46,433 bases of DNA, taken from contig NZ_MTSE01000030.1 in the NCBI RefSeq assembly GCF_002154225.1, positions 1 through 46,433 on the forward strand. The letters are read 5' to 3'. This document shows, piece by piece, positions 17,209 through 25,674 of this stretch. The notes beneath the pieces are model-generated. The model was not told the DNA's origin. It saw nothing but the letters and a program-made list of their open reading frames with translations, and ran no database searches. The translations under genes were made by a program, and so were the position numbers. The stretch comes from Hymenobacter crusticola (GTDB taxonomy: Bacteria > Bacteroidota > Bacteroidia > Cytophagales > Hymenobacteraceae). Every line of letters begins with the position of its first letter. Position 1 is the stretch's first letter.

Positions 17209-17745
17209 GAACGGCCTTGGGAAATCGCATAGATTGTTCTAAGAAATAGTCGATAAACGGCCAACTTAATTTATGGCTAGACAGAAGATATTCGCTAGCT
17301 AGACCGATCGATTGCCCGTTGCTTCAACAAAGCGGACCGTTGGCCCGACAACTTTATATAACTGCTGCGTGGTAAATGAGCCCTACCACATAGCGAAACT
17401 GCTCATCGGGCACGCAGTACAGGCTACCAGAACGTGGTAGTCTAATCTACTACGAGGTACGCTGTAGTACAGACAGGTCAAAGTAGTTTCTTCCATCACT
17501 TTACCGCCAACTCTGTGGCGCGGCTACCTTATCCGAACGGCGAAACCTTGAGCGCGGAAGGCAGATGTAACCCTAGGTTAAGCGCTGACAACTGCATAGC
17601 CCTAGTTGCCATATGTTGCTAGGCTAATCATTTTGTTACCTATGCTCAAAGAAATGATCTACATCCTGGACTCCAGTCCACAAAGCAGAGGCGCGTATTT
17701 ATTGGTAAAAACATAAATATTTAGCTTTCAAATACATATAACCAG
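17209..17745. other. Intergenic region upstream of the polysaccharide locus
   Basis: No intact gene. A minus-strand fragment at about 17340-17410 reads GSLYCVPDEQFRYVVGLIYH and looks protein-like, but it is short, has no start and ends at a TAA, so it may be a remnant. The right part is AT-rich and probably holds the promoter for the response regulator and export genes. Confidence 0.4.
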
Positions 17746-17791
17746 TTGTGGTTTTGGTATGCAACTAGACTATTGCATACCAAAACCACAA
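17746..17791 (+). promoter_or_regulatory. Perfect 19-bp inverted repeat directly before the response-regulator start
   Basis: The arms 17746-17764 and 17773-17791 are exactly complementary, with an 8-nt loop, and the structure ends 2 bp before the ATG at 17794. There is no U-tract. In the mRNA it would enclose the whole region where ribosomes bind; as DNA it could be an operator for a dimeric regulator. It resembles the operon-end hairpins of this window in length, but no plus-strand gene ends before it. Confidence 0.7.
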
Positions 17792-17793
17792 TC

Positions 17794-18231
17794 ATGATAA
17801 AACAGCAGCAAAGAATATTTCTAGTCGATGATGACCCCTTCTGTCTGAGCCTTATGGAGCATACCCTGAAAGCAAATGGGTATCAAGAGGTACACACATT
17901 CGACAGTGGGGCAGCTTGTCTGAACGCGCTAACCGACGAGCCAGATATCGTTTTTCTGGATCAAGTAATGAACGATGTTTCTGGCACCGACACGCTCAAA
18001 GCTATTAAGCGCTTCAACCCGGACATCTACGTGGTGTTCGTGAGCGGACAGCAACAGGTAGAGGTAGCCGTTGAGTCGCTCAAGTTTGGCGCCTTTGACT
18101 ACATCGTCAAAGACGAGCAGCTAGTCGCAAAAGTTGGTGCGGTGCTCGGTAAAATCCAGGTCGTGCGCATCATGCTTACCCGCAAGCAGAATAGTCGCCC
18201 CTCTGGTCTCCTATCCTTCTTCAGCCTTTAG
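17794..18231 (+). CDS. Receiver-domain response regulator heading the polysaccharide locus
   Basis: A 145-residue CheY-like protein: acidic pocket in FLVDDDPF (residues 9-16), phospho-acceptor Asp56 (VFLDQVMND), switch Ser in VVFVSGQ and Lys in DYIVKDE. The Pro that usually follows the phospho-acceptor by four residues is replaced (LDQVMNDVSG). There is no DNA-binding output domain; the C-terminal 25 residues are a basic, hydrophobic tail. The ATG at 17794 is preferred to an upstream in-frame TTG lying within the hairpin. The receiver resembles the one in the NtrC-type regulator at 38753 (DYLIKDE). It is 39 bp upstream of the export lipoprotein gene and probably controls it at protein level or via a partner. 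Confidence 0.9.
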   Translation: MIKQQQRIFLVDDDPFCLSLMEHTLKANGYQEVHTFDSGAACLNALTDEPDIVFLDQVMNDVSGTDTLKAIKRFNPDIYVVFVSGQQQVEVAVESLKFGAFDYIVKDEQLVAKVGAVLGKIQVVRIMLTRKQNSRPSGLLSFFSL

Positions 18232-18270
18232 CCCCTACCCACGGTACTATACGTTTCCTTAACTAGTGAT

Positions 18271-18999
18271 ATGCAACGATTATTCATCTTAGGAGCAATG
18301 CTGCTCTGCTTGCTGACGGGCTGCACGCAAAACTTATTTCGCCCAGCCAGCAAGACTACTTATCAAAAACTGACAGTAGCACCGAATTACCAATACCGCA
18401 TCCGGAAAGACGACAAATTTACCCTCAGCGTATGGGACCACGAAGAACTCAGCGTGGGCTCCATCTACTCCATAACTCAAGCCGATAGCAAGTGGGTGCT
18501 GGTGGATGCGCAGGGTAAAGTGACCCTGCCCCGAGTGGGCGCTTTCCCCGTGCAGGGGTTGACCATCAACGAGGCCGAAACCAGCTTGAAGGAAGTGCTA
18601 GGCAAATGGATTGTTAATCCTCAGCTGACCATCAAAATACTCAATCGGCAAGCCACTGTGCTGGGCGAAGTATATGCTCCGGGACCCGTGTTGCTGGAAA
18701 AAGAGCGGAATACGCTTGTGGAAGTGCTAGGCCGAGCCGGCGACTTCAAGGACTACGCCGACAAAACGCACGTGAAAGTATTGCGCACTTCTCCAGAAGG
18801 CGCCGTGAACGAAACCGAAATTGACCTGACCAGCATCGCCCGCACCGAACTCAACAGCTTGGAAGTACTCCCAGGCGATGTGGTGTACATACCCGCTCGT
18901 CGTGGCAAAGAATTTAGCTTACGAGCTGGCTCGGCCGTGGCCGTGGCCTCCGGTGTTTCGGCTTTACTACTCCTCACACGCATTATTCTTGCTCTATGA
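18271..18999 (+). CDS. Polysaccharide export lipoprotein (Wza/BexD-like)
   Basis: A 242-residue outer-membrane polysaccharide exporter. The lipoprotein signal peptide ends in the lipobox LLTGC with Cys18. The poly_export domain follows (residues about 40-125, YQYRIRKDDKFTLSVWDHEE), then one SLBB domain (about 128-215, ATVLGEVYAPGPVLLEKERN). A C-terminal hydrophobic helix (SAVAVASGVSALLLLTRIIL) is typical of the short Bacteroidota form that ends in a transmembrane helix. It forms the channel that works with the Wzz/Wzc-type protein encoded immediately downstream, whose ATG overlaps this stop by 4 bp. Shorter than E. coli Wza (379), as is common in the phylum. Confidence 0.93.
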   Translation: MQRLFILGAMLLCLLTGCTQNLFRPASKTTYQKLTVAPNYQYRIRKDDKFTLSVWDHEELSVGSIYSITQADSKWVLVDAQGKVTLPRVGAFPVQGLTINEAETSLKEVLGKWIVNPQLTIKILNRQATVLGEVYAPGPVLLEKERNTLVEVLGRAGDFKDYADKTHVKVLRTSPEGAVNETEIDLTSIARTELNSLEVLPGDVVYIPARRGKEFSLRAGSAVAVASGVSALLLLTRIILAL

Positions 19000-21116
19000 A
19001 CGAACTATCTAAAAACTTACGTCTTATACGCCCATTGTGGCGTGGGCTGCCGATCCTGCTGCTATGTGTTGGCGCGGCTGTAACGCTTGCTCTTCAGTAC
19101 CTGCGCTATGCGACTCCGCTCTACGAGAGTACTTCCAAGATTAAATTGGCCGAGACCAACGAAGGCCCCATCCATACCACGCTCTTGCAGAGCACGGATG
19201 CTTTTTCGTCGAATAATAAGATCGGCACGGAGGTCGAGTTGCTGAAGTCGCAGTTTCTGGTCGACAAAGCATTGCAGCACCTTTCCTTTGGCATTAGCAC
19301 GTACCGCGTGGGCGAAATTCGCACCTCAGAGATGTATAAGCAGAGCCCCTTCCTAGTGACGCTACGCCTGCCTAGCCACCGCTGGGACGACAAGCGCTTT
19401 AAGCTAACAGTTGGCGCCCAGGATGACATCACCCTGGAAACTCCGGATAAAGAGATGGTTATAGGTCATTTCGGGGAGCCCATGCACGTGACCGGCGGCG
19501 AGGTGCTTATCACCAAAAATGAAGCTCTGCTGCGCACCAAACCTAGCCTAGCGCTGGCAGACAAGTACGAGTTTGTGCGGCACTCGCACGATCAGCTCAT
19601 GAGAGCACTACTTGACCGCCTCGATATCACTAGCGTGGACAAAGACGTGGCTGTTATTCGGGTGAGCTTTCGCAGTGCGGTGCCCGAAAAAGCCGCCGAC
19701 CTGGTGAATGCGCTGGCGACGGTGTACATGGCCGATTACCTCGAAAACAAGTACAAAGCAGCCAATTCTTCGGTCGACTTCATCGATAAGCAACTCAAAG
19801 CGGTGGGCCAGAACCTGTCGCAGTCAGAAAATGCGGTAGCTGGCTACCGCGACCAGAAGCGCATCGTGAACACGGAACAAGAGACCAGCACGGAGCTGCA
19901 CAAGATATCGGAGCTTAAGCTACAGCGCGCCAACTTGCACCTGCGCCTGGCCACAGCCAGCAACTTGTACCAGTACATGAAAATGGGCAGCAAAAAAGTG
20001 CTGGAGCTAGCCCCTGCATTTGAGGCCTTCAACGACCCCCTTTCCAACGACATTGTAAAGAATATTAAGGAGCTGCAAGCGCAAAAGCACGACCTACTGC
20101 TCCGTTTTCGCCCGCAAGATGAGAAGGTAGTAGCCATTGACGACAAGCTAACCGACCTGAACGCTTACTTGCTGGAAAGCATCAACAACACGCGTAATAC
20201 GCTCACCATTCAGTTCCATGAGATTGACAGCGCCATCCGCCAATCGGAGAAAGGCTTTGTCGGCTTACCTACGCGCGAAAAAGACCTAGCTGTGTTGCAG
20301 CGTAACTTCCAGCTAAATGAAAAACTCTTCCTGCTGCTGCACGAAAAGAAAACGGAAGCTGAAATTGCGCGGGCTTCTCCTACTTCCTTCCACCGCATTA
20401 TTGCGCGCGGGGTTGCGGTCAACGAACCCATTGCACCCAACCGAGTGCTCGTGCTGGCCGTTTCGGGATTTTTGGGGTTGATAATAGGCTTGCTGCTGGT
20501 GTACTTGTTCGCTGGAATACGCGCTACGCCGACTGACTCAAATCGCGTGCAGAAGGAATCGAACCTGCCACTGGCGACGACCATTCCCTACCTAGGCACC
20601 GGCCCACAGCGCGTAGCTTTCTTCCGCCAGCTGGTTACTCGCCTAGAGCTTAAAGGCTTGCTTAATCTAGGCACCAAGCTGGTGATCAGCTCCTTCACCG
20701 ACCAGGAAGGGCAAGCTTTCTTCACGGAGCACCTAGCTGCTGCGTTAAATGCCCAAGGCAAGAAAGTACGCGCCATACGTATTCTCGACGCGAATACACT
20801 GAACCCTGAGGTGCTGGACTCGGAACTGATGCTGGTGCAGAATATGCCTCTAGAGCAAGACAGCCACAGCTTGGCCGTGATGCACGGCGCTACTATCAAC
20901 CTGGTACTCGTAGATAGCCGTAGCACGCCCTTGGCACGCCTGCAAGAGCTGGAGCAACTCACGACCGAGTATCAACTACCTAATGTGCAGCTCTGTCTGA
21001 ACCGCGTCAACTACCAGCCTAGCCTGCTACGCTGGCCTTGGAAGCGCACGGCACGGCGTGAAGCGGCGTGGACGTTTGCCACGGATGGCCATGCTGGTGC
21101 GCCCGCCACGGCTTAA
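18996..21116 (+). CDS. Wzz/Wzc-like polysaccharide co-polymerase with degenerate kinase domain
   Basis: A 706-residue inner-membrane protein. TM1 is at about residues 17-38, a Wzz domain follows (YESTSKIKL), then a long periplasmic coiled coil (about 230-440, GNRDQKR and KELQAQKHDLLLRF segments), a second TM at about 484-508 and a cytoplasmic domain with the fold of bacterial tyrosine kinases. The Walker A motif is lost: at residues 565-576 SFTDQEGQAFF replaces the usual GxxxxGKS/T. Walker A' is weak (RILDANT) and Walker B reads LVLVDSRS. There is no tyrosine cluster at the C-terminus. It probably controls chain length and links export to assembly without kinase activity. ATGA overlap with the gene upstream. 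Confidence 0.9.
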   Translation: MNELSKNLRLIRPLWRGLPILLLCVGAAVTLALQYLRYATPLYESTSKIKLAETNEGPIHTTLLQSTDAFSSNNKIGTEVELLKSQFLVDKALQHLSFGISTYRVGEIRTSEMYKQSPFLVTLRLPSHRWDDKRFKLTVGAQDDITLETPDKEMVIGHFGEPMHVTGGEVLITKNEALLRTKPSLALADKYEFVRHSHDQLMRALLDRLDITSVDKDVAVIRVSFRSAVPEKAADLVNALATVYMADYLENKYKAANSSVDFIDKQLKAVGQNLSQSENAVAGYRDQKRIVNTEQETSTELHKISELKLQRANLHLRLATASNLYQYMKMGSKKVLELAPAFEAFNDPLSNDIVKNIKELQAQKHDLLLRFRPQDEKVVAIDDKLTDLNAYLLESINNTRNTLTIQFHEIDSAIRQSEKGFVGLPTREKDLAVLQRNFQLNEKLFLLLHEKKTEAEIARASPTSFHRIIARGVAVNEPIAPNRVLVLAVSGFLGLIIGLLLVYLFAGIRATPTDSNRVQKESNLPLATTIPYLGTGPQRVAFFRQLVTRLELKGLLNLGTKLVISSFTDQEGQAFFTEHLAAALNAQGKKVRAIRILDANTLNPEVLDSELMLVQNMPLEQDSHSLAVMHGATINLVLVDSRSTPLARLQELEQLTTEYQLPNVQLCLNRVNYQPSLLRWPWKRTARREAAWTFATDGHAGAPATA

Positions 21117-22368
21117 GCTAGCTACCCTGCCGGCCCGCTACTGGGTAGTAGCGGGTCAGGCAGTAGTAAGCGCTACCTCCTTCCTGACCAATATCTTTCT
21201 GGCCCGACTGTGTGGCCTGAGCGTCTTTGGTGAATACAGTGCTTGGCAGATGGTGCTGCTGCTGGCCCTTGCCGCGCAAGGCGCCCTTATTACTCAACCC
21301 ATGCAAATCGTGTACGGGCAAACACCTTCGAGCCAACATCTCGCCTATCGGCAGGCGCTGCTCGGTATACAGCTGCTCTTCAGCCTGGTAGCCGTAGCGG
21401 CCGTAGCGGCGGGCGCAACCCTACTGCACTACGCCACGCTTGCGCTACCTGCCTTTCTGGTGTGCTTGGTAACCACCTGCGGTCAGGATACAGCTCGCAA
21501 GTTGCTGTTGGCCGAGGGCCGCGTACAGCTTGCCTTGCTGAGCGACGTAGTATCGGGCGGAGGGCAGCTGCTGTTGCTGCTGTATTGGGCCGCGACCAAA
21601 GTGACGCCTACCTTACCCGCCGTGCTCTGGGCTGTGGGCCTGACCACCGCACCGGCGCTGCTCCTTTCAGGGGCAGCACTAGGCCTAGGTTGGGGCCGGC
21701 CGATGCTACGGCAGTTTATGGCCTCCCATTGGCAGCAAGCGCGCTGGCTACTACCTACTGTGTTACTGCAATGGGCTTCCTCGAATGCGCTGCTGGTATT
21801 TGCCGGCTGGACGAGTAATGTCGCCACACTGGGCATCCTGCGGCTGGCTCAGACTATTATGGGCTTGTTCAACGTGGGCCTGCAAGCCGCCGAAAATTAC
21901 GCCATGCCTCGCCTAAGCCAGAGCTTCTACCGGCAGCCGGCGCAGTTTCGGCAGGAGCGCACCCGCCTGACGCGCACAATGCTGCTGCTGGCGGCGGGGC
22001 CTATTCTGCTGCTCTTCTTACTAGCCGAGCCGATTGTAAGCTGGCTACATGTTGGCAGCGCTGAGTACGCTTATGTGCTGCGCTGGTGTTGCTTGCTGTA
22101 CGTCATCATTCTACTGGTGTACCCCCTGCGCCTGACCGTACGTCTGCTTGCCCACGCTCGGCCCTACTTCGTGGGCTATGTCCTGAGCATTGCCGTCTCG
22201 TTTGCCCTAGCGCGTTGGCTGGTAGGGCACTGGCAAGCCAGCGGCGTGGTACTCGGCTGGATAGTGGCCCAAATGGTACTAGGACTATACTGGGCGCTGG
22301 CCGTATGGCGCGCCCGGTCCTCATATGAAAACGAAGAATATCGCGGCCTAGCCGCCGAATCGCTATGA
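21085..22368 (+). CDS. Wzx-like polysaccharide flippase (MATE/MVF superfamily)
   Basis: A hydrophobic protein of about 427 residues with roughly 12 predicted membrane segments, for example ALLGIQLLFSLVAVAAVAAG and LLLAAGPILLLFLLAEPIVS. The N-terminus (YWVVAGQAVVSATSFLTNIF, then LARLCGLSVFGEYSAWQ) is typical of the RfbX/Wzx family, which moves lipid-linked oligosaccharide units across the inner membrane. The start is taken as the ATG at 21085 (another at 21091); an upstream GTG at 21058 is less likely. It overlaps the end of the previous gene by about 32 bp, in a different frame, and overlaps the next by 4 bp. Confidence 0.88.
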   Translation: MAMLVRPPRLKLATLPARYWVVAGQAVVSATSFLTNIFLARLCGLSVFGEYSAWQMVLLLALAAQGALITQPMQIVYGQTPSSQHLAYRQALLGIQLLFSLVAVAAVAAGATLLHYATLALPAFLVCLVTTCGQDTARKLLLAEGRVQLALLSDVVSGGGQLLLLLYWAATKVTPTLPAVLWAVGLTTAPALLLSGAALGLGWGRPMLRQFMASHWQQARWLLPTVLLQWASSNALLVFAGWTSNVATLGILRLAQTIMGLFNVGLQAAENYAMPRLSQSFYRQPAQFRQERTRLTRTMLLLAAGPILLLFLLAEPIVSWLHVGSAEYAYVLRWCCLLYVIILLVYPLRLTVRLLAHARPYFVGYVLSIAVSFALARWLVGHWQASGVVLGWIVAQMVLGLYWALAVWRARSSYENEEYRGLAAESL

Positions 22369-23489
22369 AAGTTATTCATCTTATTCTGGGCAAAGCCAAT
22401 CCTGAGCGCATGAACGGCGTGAACAAGGTGGTACATGCCCTAGCGACGCAGCAACACCGCGCCGGTTGGAACGTGGAAGTCTGGGGCATCACGGCCGATG
22501 TCACGTCCAACTATCCGGCGCGGGAGTTCAGCACCCGCTTGTTTCGGGCCCAGCGTAACCCCTTTCAGCTAGCTAAAGAGCTGATAGCAGCCTTGGCAAG
22601 CGAGTTTGAACAAGCTGTGGTGCACCTGCACGGCGGCTTTGTGCCGGCGTACTATGCGGCAGCCCGGCAGCTAAATACGCTGAGCATCCCATACGTTGTG
22701 ACGCCGCACGGCAGCTACGGCGCGCAGGCTATGCGCAAAAATGGGCTGGTTAAACGCCTCTACTTGCGCTTGTGCGAAAGCTATCTGCTGCGCAATGCGG
22801 CGCAGATTCACTGCCTAGGTTTAAGTGAAGTACTGGGCGTGCAGCAGCTGCATTCCTCGTTGCGTACTTGCCTGCTGCCCTACGGGTTTGAATTGCCTGC
22901 GTTGGAAACTATCCATCCTTCGGTCGAAAAGCCGGAGGTATTTCGGGTGGGTTTCTGCGGCCGACTCGACGAAAACCATAAGGGGCTGCACTGTCTGATT
23001 ACGGGTTTCGGCGAGTTTGCCCGTCAGCATCCGTCCGCCGAGCTCTGGCTTATTGGCGACGGTCCTGACCGCGCCCGGGTCGAGCGCTGGTCCGCAGAGG
23101 TGCCCGCCGGGACGGTGAAGGTGTTGGGCAGCCGCTACGGCGAGGATAAGCTTGCCTTGCTGCGGCAGCTGAATGTGTTTGCACATACCTCCTACTACGA
23201 GGGACTACCCACGGCGGTGCTAGAAGCGGCGGCCCTAGGGTTGCCTTGCGTCGTAACGGAAGCTACTAACCTAGGTTCCTACGTGCGCCAGTTTGCGTGC
23301 GGGCAGGTGCTAGCCGAGGCGCAGCCTGCCCAGCTAACGCACAGTTTAGAGCAACTCTACCAGCAGTGGTGCAGCACGTCCCCGGCCCACGTCAGCCAGC
23401 GCAGCCGAGAGATGGTAGCGAAGGCCTTTGCCTGGCCTTCGCTGCTGCACGAATACAACCAGATGTACCAGCAAGCTTACTATGCGTAA
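22365..23489 (+). CDS. Glycosyltransferase family 4 protein
   Basis: A 374-residue GT-B fold glycosyltransferase. The N-terminal domain has the acceptor-side glycine region (MNGVNKVVHALATQQH) and HGGFVPAYYAA; the linker is followed by a GT4 donor domain with GFCGRLDENHKGL, GDGPDRAR and the E-x7-E nucleotide-sugar motif (YYEGLPTAVLEAAALGLPCV). It adds one sugar to the lipid-linked repeat unit in the cytoplasm. It overlaps the flippase stop by 4 bp (ATGA) and the polymerase gene by 8 bp. The sugar and the linkage cannot be told from sequence. Confidence 0.92.
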   Translation: MKVIHLILGKANPERMNGVNKVVHALATQQHRAGWNVEVWGITADVTSNYPAREFSTRLFRAQRNPFQLAKELIAALASEFEQAVVHLHGGFVPAYYAAARQLNTLSIPYVVTPHGSYGAQAMRKNGLVKRLYLRLCESYLLRNAAQIHCLGLSEVLGVQQLHSSLRTCLLPYGFELPALETIHPSVEKPEVFRVGFCGRLDENHKGLHCLITGFGEFARQHPSAELWLIGDGPDRARVERWSAEVPAGTVKVLGSRYGEDKLALLRQLNVFAHTSYYEGLPTAVLEAAALGLPCVVTEATNLGSYVRQFACGQVLAEAQPAQLTHSLEQLYQQWCSTSPAHVSQRSREMVAKAFAWPSLLHEYNQMYQQAYYA

Positions 23490-24765
23490 CCGTGACCACC
23501 GCCGCTTTCTGCGCGCTATTCAATTGCTACTCACGCTGGTGTTGCTGATCAAGCTAGCTGGCTTTTTCACCTGGAGTGAGGGAGTAAATTTTACGCGCGT
23601 CTTCAAAATGACCAGCCGCCTGACTATGACGGCGGCAGTCTATGGCACGTACCGTTTGATTCTGAGCCGTGGTGCCGTCGATTCGTTTCGTTGGCAAAAC
23701 AGCCTGGCCCCGCTGCTCTATGGCGCCTACTTACTGTTAGGAGTTGTTTCGTTGTTGTGGTCGTCGGATGCTGGCTACTCGCTGCTACAATTGGTGATGG
23801 ACGCCGAAAGCTTTGTTTTCGCCTTCTACTTTGTGAAATGCTTTCTGTTGCTCGATACCTTCTTTCCGACCGGTGATATTCGTCTGTACCGCGTGCTGGG
23901 TGATGCGGCACTGGTGCTGATTTTAATATTTGTAGTAGGAGCAGTCGTAGCTCCTGAAACCTTTTTCCGGCTTACCCATGCTGGGGAGGAGGCTCGACTT
24001 GGGGGCTTTATAATGAACCCCAATGAGCTAGGTATGCTCTGCGTCGTAGGAATTTCCTGCCTCAGCTTCGACCTCTATCACCGTCACCGCCCCACTCGGA
24101 CAATCATCAAAATGATGCCGCTGCTGATTGCATTGTTGCTGACAGGCTCGCGGTCTTCGTTGGTGGGGCTGCTGCTACTAGTCCTGCTCCACATTCAGCA
24201 GTCAGGCAGCCGTCGCTTGCAGCTCGCAGGCGTGGTGGGTTTGCTGCTGGCCGTGCCGGTGGCTATACAAAAGCTGTTTATTAAGCAAGGTGGCCTGGAA
24301 GAAGTGCTAAGCCTGACCGGCCGTTTACCTTTCTGGAAGGCGTTGCTTACTGAAGGACTGCCCAAAGAGCCCTTGTTAGGCTATGGTTTTCAACGCATTG
24401 CCTACACCGACTACTTCCAGAGCACGCACACCTATGCCGCCCAGATGACGCACAATACTTTTATCCAGGCGCTGCTCAACCTAGGGTTAATTGGGTTGAG
24501 CCTAGTAGTCATTCAGTTGCTGCTTACCCTTCGTGGCTTTGCTGCTTACCCAGTGCGGGAAGCACGCCTGATTTTTCTGGGGCTGCTTATTCCTATTCTG
24601 ATTAACTCATTCACGGAGTTCGGCATTTTCGGCCAAACGAACTATGGCATCCTCTTCTATCAACTTCTGATCTTCCTAATTAGCCTGCACTACAATCCGT
24701 TACTGACGACTGCCGAGAAATTGTTTCTCCAGCGTTGTCGCCCCGAATTGATGTTTGCGCAATAG
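23482..24765 (+). CDS. Wzy-like O-antigen/polysaccharide polymerase (O-antigen ligase family)
   Basis: A 427-residue integral membrane protein with about 11 hydrophobic segments. The Wzy_C domain is recognised from LLTGSRSSLVGLLLLVLL, the periplasmic loop with GYGFQRIAYTDYF, and AQMTHNTFIQALLNLGLIGL, in which the His-Asn pair is the family hallmark. It joins repeat units on the periplasmic side. The ATG at 23482 starts 8 bp before the end of the glycosyltransferase gene; a longer in-frame start at 23428 has no support. It is the last gene of the first tight block. A 67-bp gap then leads to a small ORF and hairpins. Confidence 0.9.
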   Translation: MRNRDHRRFLRAIQLLLTLVLLIKLAGFFTWSEGVNFTRVFKMTSRLTMTAAVYGTYRLILSRGAVDSFRWQNSLAPLLYGAYLLLGVVSLLWSSDAGYSLLQLVMDAESFVFAFYFVKCFLLLDTFFPTGDIRLYRVLGDAALVLILIFVVGAVVAPETFFRLTHAGEEARLGGFIMNPNELGMLCVVGISCLSFDLYHRHRPTRTIIKMMPLLIALLLTGSRSSLVGLLLLVLLHIQQSGSRRLQLAGVVGLLLAVPVAIQKLFIKQGGLEEVLSLTGRLPFWKALLTEGLPKEPLLGYGFQRIAYTDYFQSTHTYAAQMTHNTFIQALLNLGLIGLSLVVIQLLLTLRGFAAYPVREARLIFLGLLIPILINSFTEFGIFGQTNYGILFYQLLIFLISLHYNPLLTTAEKLFLQRCRPELMFAQ

Positions 24766-24832
24766 AGAGCACTGCTTGCGCCGGACGTTCTATATACCCT
24801 AGCTACCTAACCTCCTTCCCTTGCCTTCTATT

Positions 24833-25177
24833 ATGATTACTATTTTCATCCAACGAAAGATATTTACAAAGTTTGTATCTGCCTGCCGCCCCGTGGCCCT
24901 ACTTTGCTTGCTGCTACTCGGGCGCTCTGTCGTGCTGCCCTCTTACAGTACTTCCGTACCGACTGCCTCAGCACAACTCTCGGTTCACCCTAGCGTCGCT
25001 CAGACGCCGCGTCGTCACTCTCAGGCGCTACCACAACAAGCGCGTCGAGCCGTACATACATTGCCTAAGGTTGCTTACCATGCCACTGGTGTGCCCCTGC
25101 TTCAAACGCTGGAATTAACACTGCAAAGCTACCATACCAATGCCTCTGAGAGTCCTGCTAGGTATCTGACGCAGTAG
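24833..25177 (+). CDS. Small hypothetical protein with N-terminal signal/anchor
   Basis: A 114-codon frame from ATG 24833 to TAG 25177. Residues about 20-38 form a hydrophobic segment (VALLCLLLLGRSVVLPS), followed by a Ser/Thr/Ala-rich and then basic, Gln-rich stretch (PRRHSQALPQQARRAV). This looks like a short exported protein, with a possible signal cleavage after ASA or similar. I do not recognise a family. It lies between the polymerase and a tandem hairpin region and is the last element of the first half of the locus. It could be spurious, but frame, codon use and position favour a gene. Confidence 0.45.
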   Translation: MITIFIQRKIFTKFVSACRPVALLCLLLLGRSVVLPSYSTSVPTASAQLSVHPSVAQTPRRHSQALPQQARRAVHTLPKVAYHATGVPLLQTLELTLQSYHTNASESPARYLTQ

Positions 25178-25283
25178 CTGACATAAACTATTTGCTTTAA
25201 TATTAATTACTTGATGAATAAGATACTAATCCTAGTATACTACACGAGTAATTTGCCAGCTTGAAACACTTCAAGCACTCTAT

Positions 25284-25307
25284 AGTAGGATCTTTATTGA
25301 TCCTACT
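25284..25307 (+). terminator. Short hairpin, first of a tandem pair
   Basis: A perfect 9-bp stem (25284-25292 with 25299-25307) and 6-nt loop, 7 bp before a larger hairpin. No U-tract. Confidence 0.5.
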
Positions 25308-25313
25308 GTGCAA

Positions 25314-25370
25314 CAAACAGCCTGTTTTGCCCACCTTTGTAAAACTTGTGTGGGCAGAACAGGCTGTTTG
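25314..25370 (+). terminator. 21-bp hairpin closing the first part of the polysaccharide locus
   Basis: A 21-bp stem (25314-25334 with 25350-25370, one G-U pair) and 15-nt loop, 137 bp after the small ORF. With the hairpin just before it, it should reduce read-through between the polymerase block and the second block that starts at 25675, either as a terminator or by protecting the 3' end of the first mRNA. Confidence 0.65.
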
Positions 25371-25546
25371 ATATTGCTAGCTAGCATACAGGCAGACCTA
25401 ATAATAGACAAGCGGCTCTTTGTTTTAAATGATCTCTTCTTGCGCTCTCCATCATAAAAGCCTCTATGTAGGGCTCTACACGCCTCGCGCTGCCCTATAG
25501 CCTACCACCCTAGCTGAACAAAGCGTTTTAGACCAACTGTGTTGCA

Positions 25547-25585
25547 CACTCCAGAAGCTGGATGGCATCTCCAGCTTCTGGAGTG
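25547..25585 (+). promoter_or_regulatory. 16-bp hairpin in the leader of the second block
   Basis: A perfect 16-bp stem (25547-25562 with 25570-25585) with a 7-nt loop, 89 bp upstream of the 824-residue fusion gene. Imperfect outer arms (around 25520-25533 and 25601-25616) could extend it to a larger nested structure. It may be another terminator or a 5' leader element acting on the fusion gene. Confidence 0.5.
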
Positions 25586-25674
25586 CATGCTTTCCTTAGC
25601 TAAAAACAACGCTTTGAATAACAAATAGTTATACCTTAAAACAGATCTGGCTTTGCCTTGGCAATAAGGCTGGC

